DNA of 64,000 bases from Geobacter sp. (GTDB taxonomy: Bacteria > Desulfobacterota > Desulfuromonadia > Geobacterales > Pseudopelobacteraceae), in contig PJFB01000009.1 of NCBI GenBank assembly GCA_003574895.1, positions 1 through 64,000 on the forward strand, given 5' to 3'. Of the stretch, positions 17,205 through 26,128 are shown in pieces. The translations under genes and the position numbers were made by a program. The first letter of the stretch is position 1, and the number at the start of each line of letters is the position of its first letter. The notes under the pieces are model-generated. The model worked only from the letters and a program-made list of their open reading frames with translations, searched no databases and was not told where the DNA came from.

Positions 17205-18833
17205 ATGATCTTTTTGTCAACACTGTTCCTGGCGGTACTGATTACCATTGGCATGACTCCCCTGATCAGTTCGCTGGCGATTCAAAACAACTTGGTGGAT
17301 CTGCCGGGAGTACGCAAAGTCCATTCCCGGCCGATTCCGCGCATCGGCGGCATAGCCATGGCCTGTGGCGCCTTTGTACCGCTCTTGTTCTGGTATTATA
17401 CCGACCGGTTCGTCCTGGCGTTTCTAGCTGGATCGGCAATACTGGTCTTCTTCGGCTTGCTTGACGATTTACGAGACTTGCCTCCCAAGGTCAAGTTCAG
17501 CGGTCAGATTCTGGCTGCATTGACAGTTATCATCGGTGGCGGGGTTCAGATCAACTCGTTGGGAATGCTTCTGCCCGACATGATGCGACTTCCGGCCCTG
17601 GTGGGAGTTCCATTTACCCTTGTGGCCATAGTAGGTGCAACCAATGCCATTAACCTGTCCGACGGGTTGGACGGGTTGGCCGGCGGTATCTGCCTGCTCA
17701 TATTTTCGGCGCTTGGCTATCTATCATACCTGGAGGCGAGTCCGGTCATAGGTCTGATTGCACTGGCGATGGTAGGGGTGCTTTTCGGTTTCCTCCGTTT
17801 TAACACGCACCCCGCAACGATCTTCATGGGTGATGCCGGCAGCCAGTTCCTGGGGTTTTCCGCTGCTACCCTGGCGATTGCCCTGACCCAGACAAGGCCG
17901 ACCCTGAGCCCGGTATTGCCGCTGATCCTGCTCGGTTTCCCTATTCTCGATACCTTGACGGTCATGGTGACCCGTATCGCCCAGAAAAGATCTCCCTTCA
18001 GCGCCGACAAAAACCATTTCCACCACCATCTGCTCGGTTTGGGGCTACAGCAGTCCGAATCCGTATTGATAATCTATGTTCTCCAGACACTCCTGATCGT
18101 GGCAGCAATGCTGTTGCGCTACTATTCGGACTGGGTGCTCCTGCTTTGCTATAGCATGTTTTCAGTGGCAGTCCTTGTCTTCTTCGGACGTGCCCGCCGC
18201 AATAAGTGGCAGTTTGGTCATTTCAGGGTTTTTAATAACAGGATTACCGGCCGTTTGAGACTTATAAAACGGGAAGGGCTCATGATCAAGAGGACGTTCC
18301 CGGTTTTTGAGATGGGTATTCCACTATTGCTGCTGGCCAATTGCCTGCTTGCCGGGCCGGCTCCCGGCTATGTGACCTTTGCCGCCTTGTTCTTTGCGCT
18401 GGTGATTGCCGCAACCTGGTTCTGGGCACGGGAAGCCGCCGGCAGAGTTCTGCGGATTAGCCTCTACCTGCTGATACCCTTCGCGGTTTATCTGAGTGAA
18501 ACAAAACCGGTTCTACATCTTGATGGCATGATGCACGCAGTCTTTACCATGCTCTTCGTCATTTTTGCCGTAATGATCCTGCTTATTTCCAAGTTTTCAC
18601 GGCGCCTAAGCGGTTTCAAAAGCTCACCCATGGATTTCCTGATCATTATCCTTGCAGTGGCTATGCCCAATCTGCTTGACCAGCGTTTTCAGGAATATCA
18701 GATCGGCCTGGTGGCAGCGAAAGTCATCATGCTCTATTTCAGTTTTGAAGTGTTAATGGCGGAACAGCGCGGGAAACTGCCCCGGATCGCTCTGACTACC
18801 GTGATTTCCCTGGTTGTGCTGGCAGTTAAATAA
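17205..18833 (+). CDS. WecA/TagO-type undecaprenyl-phosphate sugar-1-phosphate transferase with C-terminal membrane extension
   Basis: Integral membrane phosphoglycosyl transferase that starts polysaccharide synthesis by moving a HexNAc-1-phosphate (typically GlcNAc-1-P) to undecaprenyl phosphate. Diagnostic motifs are KVHSRPIPRIGG, LLDDLRDLPPK (DDxxD-like), NAINLSDGLDGLAGG, FMGDAGSQFLGF and HFHHHLLGLGL. The catalytic part ends near residue 330. About 190 further residues contain several additional membrane spans not needed for catalysis. GTG 17187, directly after the preceding stop, is an alternative start 6 codons upstream. It supplies the acceptor for the WecG/TagA-type enzyme. Confidence 0.9.
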   Translation: MIFLSTLFLAVLITIGMTPLISSLAIQNNLVDLPGVRKVHSRPIPRIGGIAMACGAFVPLLFWYYTDRFVLAFLAGSAILVFFGLLDDLRDLPPKVKFSGQILAALTVIIGGGVQINSLGMLLPDMMRLPALVGVPFTLVAIVGATNAINLSDGLDGLAGGICLLIFSALGYLSYLEASPVIGLIALAMVGVLFGFLRFNTHPATIFMGDAGSQFLGFSAATLAIALTQTRPTLSPVLPLILLGFPILDTLTVMVTRIAQKRSPFSADKNHFHHHLLGLGLQQSESVLIIYVLQTLLIVAAMLLRYYSDWVLLLCYSMFSVAVLVFFGRARRNKWQFGHFRVFNNRITGRLRLIKREGLMIKRTFPVFEMGIPLLLLANCLLAGPAPGYVTFAALFFALVIAATWFWAREAAGRVLRISLYLLIPFAVYLSETKPVLHLDGMMHAVFTMLFVIFAVMILLISKFSRRLSGFKSSPMDFLIIILAVAMPNLLDQRFQEYQIGLVAAKVIMLYFSFEVLMAEQRGKLPRIALTTVISLVVLAVK

Positions 18834-18871
18834 TCTGGTTAAAAACGTACAAAATTGGAGGTAGGACTACA

Positions 18872-20845
18872 ATGAGCATCCGCATGTTGAAACGGTTGTT
18901 GGCTCTGTTCGCAATCATGCTTGTTGCCGCTTGCAGCGGGCCTGAAGCTAAGAAAGCGAAATTTTTCAGTAAAGGTGCGGCCCTCTATGAGAAGGGCGAT
19001 TATGTAAAGGCAAAACTGGAGTTCAAGAACGCGGTGCAGATCGATCCCAAGTTTGCCGAAGCAATCCGGATGTTGGGGATGGTTGCCCTGAAAGAGAACG
19101 ATTACAAGGGGGCCTATGGTCTGTTCAGCAAGGCTGTGGAACTTGACCCGGCTAATAGGGATGCCCAGTATCAACTCGGCAAAATCCTTCTGGGAGCTCG
19201 CCAGCCGGACAAGGCCATGGAAAAGGCGGAACTGCTTCTGAGCCAGGACCCTAGGAATGCCGATGCGTTGCAGTTGAAAGGCGCAGTAATGATCAGCCGT
19301 AAGGAATATGACAAGGCGCGGACTTACTTTGAGGAACTCGTCAAACAGGGGATCAAAACTCCGGATGTGTTCCTGATGCTGGCTGCGACATATCTGCAAG
19401 CCAATGACGCAAAAGGCGGCGAAAACGTCTTGAAACGCGGCATCACGGCAAACCCGAATTCAGTGGTATTGAACATGACACAAGCGAATCTTCTGGCCAG
19501 ACAGAATCGGGTAGATGAGGCTGCGGTCCTGCTGAAGAAGGTCTGTGACCTGGAACCGGCCAACAACGATCACAAGCTGAATCTGGCAAACCTTTACTGG
19601 ATGGCCGGAAAGGAACCCCAGGCGCTGGAAACCCTGAAACTGATTACCGCATCGGCGCCGGACAACGATGAGGCCAGGTTTCAGGTGGCTGCCTTTTACG
19701 TAGCGCATAATAAACCGATGGAAGCGGAACAGGAACTGAAGGACGGGATTGCCCGGAACGGGAAGAGTTTCCGCCTGCGTTTTGCCTTGAGCGAACTGTA
19801 TCTGAACGCAAACCGCGCAGACCAGGGGATAGCGGTATTGAAGGAATGTATCCCATTAGATAAAGCCGCTGCCCCGGACGTTATAAAGGCAAAAAATATC
19901 TTGGCAAGGATATATCTTGAGCGCAATGAGATTGATCAGGCCAGGAAATACCTGGATGAAGTGATCAAGGAAAATCCGAAAAGCGTGGATGCCCATTTTA
20001 CTAAAGGCAGCCTTTACCTGTTAAAGGGCGAAGGACCGAATGCTGTTGCCGAATTTCGGACCGTGGTGACCGAGAATCCCCAATCCGTCCAGGGATTCCT
20101 GCGTTTGGCCGAAGGGTACTTGATGGGGAAAAATGTCAATCTTGCTCTGGATACCCTGAAAAATGCCCAAAAGCTTGATCCGGACTCCAGGGAAGTTCAG
20201 TTCGCCTTTGCCCGTTACTATGCTGTTCAGAATGATTATCGCGGTAGCGAAGAATTGGTTCGCAAAATCATCGGTAAAAATCCTGCCGATCTTGAAGCCC
20301 GTGTGTTGCTGGGGGACCTGCTGGCCAGGGCAGGTGATGTCAAGCGGGCGGAAATCGAGTTTGCAGAGGTAAAGAGAATGGCCCCCCGGATACCCATTGG
20401 CTATGTCAAGACCGGCGAGCTGTATATAAGGCAAGGCAAAATGGAACGTGCGGTTGCAGAATATGAAAAGGCACTGAAGGCAAATCCGCAGTCCTGGAGA
20501 GTTGCCAACGATCTGGCGGTCCTGCTGGGGGAGTTGTCAAAAGATATCGACCGGGCCGTGGCGCTTGCGGAAAAAGCCCGCACACTGAATCCGGTAGAAT
20601 TGACCGTACAGGATACACTCGGCTGGCTCTACTACAAAAAAGGCAATATTGCCAAGGCGCTGGAGGTGCTGAAATCCGCCCAGGCCAAGGCTCCTGATGC
20701 ATCAGTCCTCAATTATCACCTGGGCATGGTCCTTTATAAGGCAGGCAAGTTACCGGAGGCCAAGGATCTTCTTAAAAAATCACTGGCCCGTAATGATAGT
20801 TTCCCTGGTCGGGGAGAGGCTAAGAGCACATTGGCCAAGCTGTGA
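18872..20845 (+). CDS. PrsT-like TPR lipoprotein of the exosortase/EPS system
   Basis: Envelope TPR protein of 657 residues. A lipoprotein signal ends at Cys21 (lipobox VAAC). The rest is about 17 tetratricopeptide repeats, beginning FFSKGAALYEKGDYVKAKLEFKN cut into units with the usual A-x-x-LG-x-x-Y pattern. Its position between the WecA-type gene and the export genes matches PrsT of exosortase loci, which is normally longer (about 900 residues). Likely role: scaffold or assembly factor for the periplasmic/outer-membrane part of the EPS machine. GGAGGT precedes the ATG. Confidence 0.87.
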   Translation: MSIRMLKRLLALFAIMLVAACSGPEAKKAKFFSKGAALYEKGDYVKAKLEFKNAVQIDPKFAEAIRMLGMVALKENDYKGAYGLFSKAVELDPANRDAQYQLGKILLGARQPDKAMEKAELLLSQDPRNADALQLKGAVMISRKEYDKARTYFEELVKQGIKTPDVFLMLAATYLQANDAKGGENVLKRGITANPNSVVLNMTQANLLARQNRVDEAAVLLKKVCDLEPANNDHKLNLANLYWMAGKEPQALETLKLITASAPDNDEARFQVAAFYVAHNKPMEAEQELKDGIARNGKSFRLRFALSELYLNANRADQGIAVLKECIPLDKAAAPDVIKAKNILARIYLERNEIDQARKYLDEVIKENPKSVDAHFTKGSLYLLKGEGPNAVAEFRTVVTENPQSVQGFLRLAEGYLMGKNVNLALDTLKNAQKLDPDSREVQFAFARYYAVQNDYRGSEELVRKIIGKNPADLEARVLLGDLLARAGDVKRAEIEFAEVKRMAPRIPIGYVKTGELYIRQGKMERAVAEYEKALKANPQSWRVANDLAVLLGELSKDIDRAVALAEKARTLNPVELTVQDTLGWLYYKKGNIAKALEVLKSAQAKAPDASVLNYHLGMVLYKAGKLPEAKDLLKKSLARNDSFPGRGEAKSTLAKL

Positions 20846-20970
20846 CCAGTTTCGGACAAATGACCAAATAATTTCATGGTTGTAATCCGGATGTAACCGT
20901 TGAGTGATAAATTGGCAAAGTTAAAAGGTAATTTGTTTTTCTCCGGTTTGAAAATGTCTGTGGAGGCGGA

Positions 20971-22080
20971 ATGTGCATTAAGAAAACGATATTATTTTTA
21001 TTTCTTCTGATCATTTCCAGTGCGGTTTCCGTCTGGGGGCTAGGGGAGCAGGCCGGTGATGTGATTGAGATGATCGGGAACGATCAACCGACTGCGCCAC
21101 AAGATGATGCCGCCGAAAGGGCAGCCCGGATTACTGCTGCCAGAAGAGCTGCGGCACTGAAAAAGAACGAGGAGAATGCTGCTGCCGCAAAGAAAGAACA
21201 AGAACGTCCGACAGCACAACGGGCCCATGATAACAAAAGCGCAGGGAGGGGCGGAGACTTGCCACCCGTTGCGGTCGGGAGCGCGCCATTGTCTGACGGG
21301 CATGGCCAGGAAAACAGCGCTGTTGGTCAGGTTTCCGGCACTACGAAGGTTGCACCTGCAAGCGGCAACCAGCCGGCACCGGCAAATGCCGGGGCTGCGG
21401 CATTACCGTCATCGGTGCAGGAAAGGGCCGGCGTGGCAACAAAAACGTCTTTCGCGGCATCCGGCGTTGCCGACAAGCCGCCAGAGGGGCAATCTGAAAA
21501 TTCCTGGTGGTCGGCTTTTACCGATATGGTCGGGCTGAGCGACTCTGATCCCGGAGAAACCGTTCAGCCTGCTTCAAGCAGAACTGCGACGCCGGCTTCC
21601 GATTATGTCATCGGTCCCGGTGATTTGATCGGTATCTCCGTGTGGCGGGATGAAAGTCTGACGAGGACGGTAGTGGTATTGCCTGACGGCAAAATATCAT
21701 TTCCGCTTGTGGGTGAACTGGCAGCCGAGGGAAAGACGGTAGCCCAGTTGAAACAGGACCTGGAAAACTCTCTCTCCAGATATATGGCCGATGCCAACCT
21801 GACGGTGGAAGTGAAGCAGTCAAACAGTATGATCGTCTACATCACGGGCAGGGTGAACTCCCCTGGCAGGCAGTTGCTGGTTGCCAATACCAATGTTCTG
21901 CAGGCTCTGTCCATGGCAGGCGGACCTAATCCCTTTGCCCGGAAAAACAAGATCAGGATATTTAGACAGCAAGAGGGTAAAACGGCAATGTTTTCGTTTA
22001 ACTATGACGATGTTATGGAAGGAAGGCATCTTGAGACAAATATCGAGCTCAAGAGAGGTGACGTGATAATTGTTCCCTGA
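20971..22080 (+). CDS. Wza-type polysaccharide export protein with long N-terminal extension
   Basis: Outer-membrane polysaccharide export protein of 369 residues. It has a signal peptide (residues 1-23) without a clear lipobox. Residues about 40-210 form a low-complexity Ala/Lys/Glu- then Pro/Ala/Ser-rich segment. The Poly_export domain starts at 211 (DYVIGPGDLIGISVWRDESL, LPDGKISFPLVGEL) and is followed by an SLBB-type domain (ITGRVNSPGRQLL, NVLQALSMAGG). Related proteins of exosortase loci are usually about 200 residues because they lack the extension. A GGAGG ribosome site precedes the ATG. Its end overlaps the next gene. Confidence 0.9.
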   Translation: MCIKKTILFLFLLIISSAVSVWGLGEQAGDVIEMIGNDQPTAPQDDAAERAARITAARRAAALKKNEENAAAAKKEQERPTAQRAHDNKSAGRGGDLPPVAVGSAPLSDGHGQENSAVGQVSGTTKVAPASGNQPAPANAGAAALPSSVQERAGVATKTSFAASGVADKPPEGQSENSWWSAFTDMVGLSDSDPGETVQPASSRTATPASDYVIGPGDLIGISVWRDESLTRTVVVLPDGKISFPLVGELAAEGKTVAQLKQDLENSLSRYMADANLTVEVKQSNSMIVYITGRVNSPGRQLLVANTNVLQALSMAGGPNPFARKNKIRIFRQQEGKTAMFSFNYDDVMEGRHLETNIELKRGDVIIVP

Positions 22081-23272
22081 TCTTGCAAGATTTACGGTAA
22101 CGGCAATCTTTCTGGTGATTGCTGCTCCGCTGCCGCTCATGGGAGAAGATTTGAAGCTCATCCCGGCAGTGACTCTCAAGGAAGAAATTAATGACAATAT
22201 CTTTTTGGCTGTTGGCTCCCGGAGTACGGATTTCATTACTACAACAACTCCGTCCCTGGATTATTCCAGCGCTTCGGAAAGACGGAACATTGCCATTTCG
22301 ACCGGATTCAACTGGCTGAATTATGCGCGCAATGACGTACTTAACTCAGTGGACTACTTTGTTCAGAGCAGCTTTGATTATCGTTTTGATCCGCGGCTAT
22401 CGGTTTCTGCCGGGGCGGGATATGTCAGGAATTCCAGGCCTGACCGGGTTGACCTGGACACTGGCCTGGCTCTCAAAACGGGCAGTGACCGACAGACATA
22501 TCAGTTATCCGGCAACTATGCCGTGTCGGAAAAAAGTACATCCACGATCTCGTATGTCTATTCGCGTGAGATCTACGACAATCCCGGTCTTTTGACAACA
22601 ACCGTACACAACGTCAGTATCGCCCAGGATTATGACCTTGATAGTTATCTGAGGCAGGCAAAGCTGGTGGGATCTTTCGGCTATAGCCGCGACCTTACAA
22701 ACATTTCCCAGGTGGATAATTATACGGGAACGGTCGGCCTTATGAAAAAATATAATGAACAGTGGGGGATATCCCTGAACGGCGGCGGTCGTTATACGCA
22801 TTCCGAATTCGATGTGACAACCTTGATTACCCCCATGCAATTGGTTACTTCAAAGGCTTCCAGTGACGGGAGCGGATGGATCGGGAATCTATCGCTGAAC
22901 TACAGTAGCGAACGTTTGAACGGTGCTCTTTCTTTAAGACATGACATTACCACTGCTTCAGGGCGGTCTGGGTCAACGGAACGAACAGGCATTTCCACTA
23001 ATCTGAGCAACAGGTTTACCAGAGAATTGTCAGGTTTCTTCGGGCTGGGGTACTCATGGAACAGGTCCGACCGGAATCAGTTCTCAGCCCAGTTGATTGA
23101 TGAAAAGAACCTGACCGTCAACTGCGGTTTGCGTTATGACATCTCTTCTTATATGTCCCTGGAAGGGAACTATCGTTACAACAATATCTATTACAGCCAG
23201 TCGTCGACACAAGCCAGCCAGAACGTCTTTATGTTGAGGCTGACAATGCGGCGGGATGTTATGGACCTTTAG
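22070..23272 (+). CDS. Outer-membrane beta-barrel protein of the EPS locus
   Basis: 400-residue predicted outer-membrane protein. A signal peptide (residues 1-24, ending PLPLMG) precedes many alternating hydrophobic strands with aromatic girdles (LNYARNDVLNSVDYFVQSSF, GLGYSWNRSDR). The terminal strand ends NVFMLRLTMRRDVMDL. It corresponds in position to the outer-membrane proteins of exosortase EPS loci and may form or line the export pore with the Wza-type protein. The TTG start at 22070 overlaps the wza-like stop by 11 bases. It is chosen because GAGAGGTGA lies upstream and only this start gives a signal peptide. Confidence 0.8.
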   Translation: MFPDLARFTVTAIFLVIAAPLPLMGEDLKLIPAVTLKEEINDNIFLAVGSRSTDFITTTTPSLDYSSASERRNIAISTGFNWLNYARNDVLNSVDYFVQSSFDYRFDPRLSVSAGAGYVRNSRPDRVDLDTGLALKTGSDRQTYQLSGNYAVSEKSTSTISYVYSREIYDNPGLLTTTVHNVSIAQDYDLDSYLRQAKLVGSFGYSRDLTNISQVDNYTGTVGLMKKYNEQWGISLNGGGRYTHSEFDVTTLITPMQLVTSKASSDGSGWIGNLSLNYSSERLNGALSLRHDITTASGRSGSTERTGISTNLSNRFTRELSGFFGLGYSWNRSDRNQFSAQLIDEKNLTVNCGLRYDISSYMSLEGNYRYNNIYYSQSSTQASQNVFMLRLTMRRDVMDL

Positions 23273-23321
23273 TCCGATAGTCTGTGAAAGGCACGGACAG
23301 TTACATACAGTGAGGCAGATT

Positions 23322-24887
23322 ATGGGAAACGGAATTACGTCAATAAAGGACTTGGTTATTATACTGAAGCGCCGCAGGTGGAGCCTTGCTCTCCCTGCTG
23401 TGGGGATTTTCATCGTTGCGGCTGTGTTGGCATTCACACTGCCTCCGGTGTACCGTTCGGAATCAACTATCCTGATCGAGGACCAGGAAGTCCCCCGCGA
23501 TTTTGTGAGCACTACCGTGACCAGTTTTGCCGATCAGCGGCTGCAAACAATCAATCAACGAATTATGGGTACGACGAAACTACTTGAAATAATTAATCGC
23601 TTTGGTTTGTATGCCGATCTTAAAAGCAAGTGGACGACCGAAGAGATCATTGCCAAGATGCGCAAGGACATTAAACTCAACACGATCAGCGCCGACGTCA
23701 TCGATCCTCGGACCGGACAACCACGGCCGGCAACCATAGCTTTCAGTCTTTCCTATGAGGGTAAGAATCCGCAAGTAGTCCAACGGGTTGCCAATGAACT
23801 GGCATCACTCTATCTTGAGGAAAATCTCGCGGTCCGGACAAGGCAGTCGCAAGGCACTACCCAGTTTTTGGATGACGAGATGAAGAGTGTAGAGTCACAA
23901 TTGGCTGATACCGACTCAAAAATCGCGGTCTATAAACAGAAAAATGTCAACTCGTTGCCTGAACTTGTCCAAGTTAACATGCAAACCCTTGATTCTACGG
24001 AGCGGGAAATGGTCGGATTGAATTACCAGCTCCGCTCTCTTCAGGAACGGGAAAGTTCCGTTGAATCGCAGCTTGCCTCCATGCCAACCGACGCGGCGAG
24101 CCAGGATAAGGCACACCTCAGCGAGTTGCGCGTTCGTTTGGTGGAGCTGAAGTCGCGCTATACCGATGAACATCCGGATGTCATTAAGACAAAAAGCGAA
24201 CTGGCGGAATTGATGAAGCAGCTGCGCGCGTCCGGCCGGGACACGGTGGATAACAAGCCTGACAATCCCGCCTACATCACACTGTCTTCACAGCTTGCAA
24301 GCATTCGATCGGAAATCATCTCCACTAAGCGCCAGATCGAATCATTCGGCAAGAAGAAGGATGAACTCCGGCAAAGAATTGCAGCAACACCGGGGGTTGA
24401 GGAAGGGTACAAAAATATTCTGATGCAAAGGAACAACCTTCAGCAAAAGTTTGATGACTTGTCTAAGAAATTCATGGAAGCCAAGGTTTCCAGTGGGATG
24501 GAGAAGGAGCAGAAAGGGGAACGTTTCACTCTAATCGATGCTGCCCGTCTGCCTGAAAAACCGATCAAACCCAATATCCCGGCGATTTTGTTGATTGGTC
24601 TGGTGTTGGGGATAGGTTGCGGTGCCGGATTAGCTGCAATCAGAGAACAGGGTGACGATACCGTGAGGATTCCGGATAATCTTGCCCGGGCAACCTCTTA
24701 CCCTGTCTTGGCCAGCATTCCGGAGATCGTGACTTGGCAGGAAATAATCAGCATGAGAAATAAGCGCAAGCAGGTGTTCATCGGAGCACTCTGTTTCGTA
24801 TTGGTGAGCCCGCTGGTGTTTCATTTTCTGATCATGGATCTGGACATATTCTGGGCAAAAGTATTGCGGAAAATGGCACGAATGTAA
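23322..24887 (+). CDS. Wzz/GumC-type polysaccharide chain-length determinant
   Basis: Inner-membrane polysaccharide co-polymerase of 521 residues. It has a membrane helix near residues 20-42, then the Wzz motif (PPVYRSESTILIEDQEVP), a long periplasmic coiled-coil-rich part (about 150-410), and the proline-containing segment ARLPEKPIKPNIPAILLIG leading into the second membrane helix. A further hydrophobic segment lies near the C terminus. It lacks a fused kinase domain; the separate autokinase gene follows. This organisation is that of XrtA-associated chain-length proteins. The ATG at 23322 has GAGGCAG upstream and gives the expected short cytoplasmic start. Confidence 0.9.
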   Translation: MGNGITSIKDLVIILKRRRWSLALPAVGIFIVAAVLAFTLPPVYRSESTILIEDQEVPRDFVSTTVTSFADQRLQTINQRIMGTTKLLEIINRFGLYADLKSKWTTEEIIAKMRKDIKLNTISADVIDPRTGQPRPATIAFSLSYEGKNPQVVQRVANELASLYLEENLAVRTRQSQGTTQFLDDEMKSVESQLADTDSKIAVYKQKNVNSLPELVQVNMQTLDSTEREMVGLNYQLRSLQERESSVESQLASMPTDAASQDKAHLSELRVRLVELKSRYTDEHPDVIKTKSELAELMKQLRASGRDTVDNKPDNPAYITLSSQLASIRSEIISTKRQIESFGKKKDELRQRIAATPGVEEGYKNILMQRNNLQQKFDDLSKKFMEAKVSSGMEKEQKGERFTLIDAARLPEKPIKPNIPAILLIGLVLGIGCGAGLAAIREQGDDTVRIPDNLARATSYPVLASIPEIVTWQEIISMRNKRKQVFIGALCFVLVSPLVFHFLIMDLDIFWAKVLRKMARM

Positions 24888-24972
24888 CGCAGGTATGTTG
24901 GTAGCAAGCAGCTCTTCCAATGAACCGTCATTCTTAGTGTAGCAACCCGCTTATAGAAAAGGAGCCAAGGCC

Positions 24973-26070
24973 ATGGCCATTAAAAGAAAAACAATAAACA
25001 GCCTTACAAATTGCGTTGATGCGGGATCAGAACAAAGCAGGAGCGAGCAGGATGCACCTAAGTGCGCTTTACACTCCGAAGACGGTTTTCTGGATGCAAC
25101 AAAAGCGATCAGAGGTGCCCAAACCTTTCCTGAAGAAAGTAATGAACCTTCAATCGGATTACTGAAAACCGTGATGGGCAGACTAAGAAATAGGGCGCCG
25201 GGCAGGAAGTTGCCAGGAAGTGTCAAGGGTGGACGCGCTGTTCCGATGCATGGGGGGAAAATTCAACAACCGTCGGGGAAGCCTGATCTTTCATTACACG
25301 GTGCCCAGATTCGGGACGAAGAGCCCCTGCCGTTGAAACCATTAGTACTCGTCCGACCGGTCGATCATGAAAAGAGTGGCTGGGTTTCACCCAACTACAA
25401 GAACTCCCGCTCCGTGACGTTGAATCCCCAGTTCCTGGCGGAGAACCGCTGTGTAGGTTATCAGCATGAAGCCCCGGAGTTGGAGTTTTATCGGGTACTT
25501 CGCACTCATATCCTACAGTTGACCGGAGGTAATGGAAATACCGTCATGGTGACCAGTGCCTGTCCCGGAGAAGGCAAAACCCTAACTGCGATCAATCTGG
25601 CATTTACCTTTGCAAGGGAGTACAAGCAAACGGCTTTGCTGGTGGATTGCGATCTGAGGAATCAGCAGATCCATGAAAGGCTTGGGTATTCCAGCGAGAA
25701 GGGGCTTGCCGATTATCTTATCGATGATGTCCCTTTTCCGGACCTCATGGTTTGGCCCGGCGTGGAAAAACTGACCGTTATTTCCGGAGGGAAAACCGTG
25801 AAGGACAGAAGTGAATTGCTTGGCTCTCTTGGCATGAAGAATCTGGTGAATGATATGAAAACCCGCTATCCTGACCGCTATGTCATCTTCGATGTTCCAC
25901 CATTGCTTACCTGTGCCGATTCCCAGGCATTCGCGCCACTGGTAGATTATATCCTGATCGTGGTTCAGGCCGGAAAGACGTCGCTCCAGGATGTAAACAG
26001 GGCATTGAAACTTATACCGGGCGAGAAAATCCTGGGGTTGGTAATGAACCGTCAGCAGAACCTGATGTAA
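24973..26070 (+). CDS. BY-kinase: exosortase-locus tyrosine autokinase (CpsD/CapB-like)
   Basis: Cytoplasmic tyrosine autokinase of 365 residues expected to control EPS export with the Wzz-type partner encoded upstream. The kinase core shows Walker A (SACPGEGKT, about 195-203), Walker A' (LLVDCDLRN, about 223-230) and Walker B (VIFDVPPLLTCAD). Two features differ from textbook BY-kinases: about 170 N-terminal residues are low-complexity and polar, and the C terminus (GLVMNRQQNLM) has no tyrosine cluster. It is the last gene of the operon and converges on the arsenate reductase gene. Confidence 0.9.
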   Translation: MAIKRKTINSLTNCVDAGSEQSRSEQDAPKCALHSEDGFLDATKAIRGAQTFPEESNEPSIGLLKTVMGRLRNRAPGRKLPGSVKGGRAVPMHGGKIQQPSGKPDLSLHGAQIRDEEPLPLKPLVLVRPVDHEKSGWVSPNYKNSRSVTLNPQFLAENRCVGYQHEAPELEFYRVLRTHILQLTGGNGNTVMVTSACPGEGKTLTAINLAFTFAREYKQTALLVDCDLRNQQIHERLGYSSEKGLADYLIDDVPFPDLMVWPGVEKLTVISGGKTVKDRSELLGSLGMKNLVNDMKTRYPDRYVIFDVPPLLTCADSQAFAPLVDYILIVVQAGKTSLQDVNRALKLIPGEKILGLVMNRQQNLM

Positions 26071-26128
26071 CTTGCCTCCAGTGGCATTAACCGGAGACAA
26101 TAGATGCCGATATCAAATGATGCAAAAC

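Noticed and set aside
18872-20845. Possible tandem DNA repeat or CRISPR-like array
   Set aside because: The periodicity is that of TPR protein repeats with diverged DNA; there are no identical repeats with spacers anywhere in the window.
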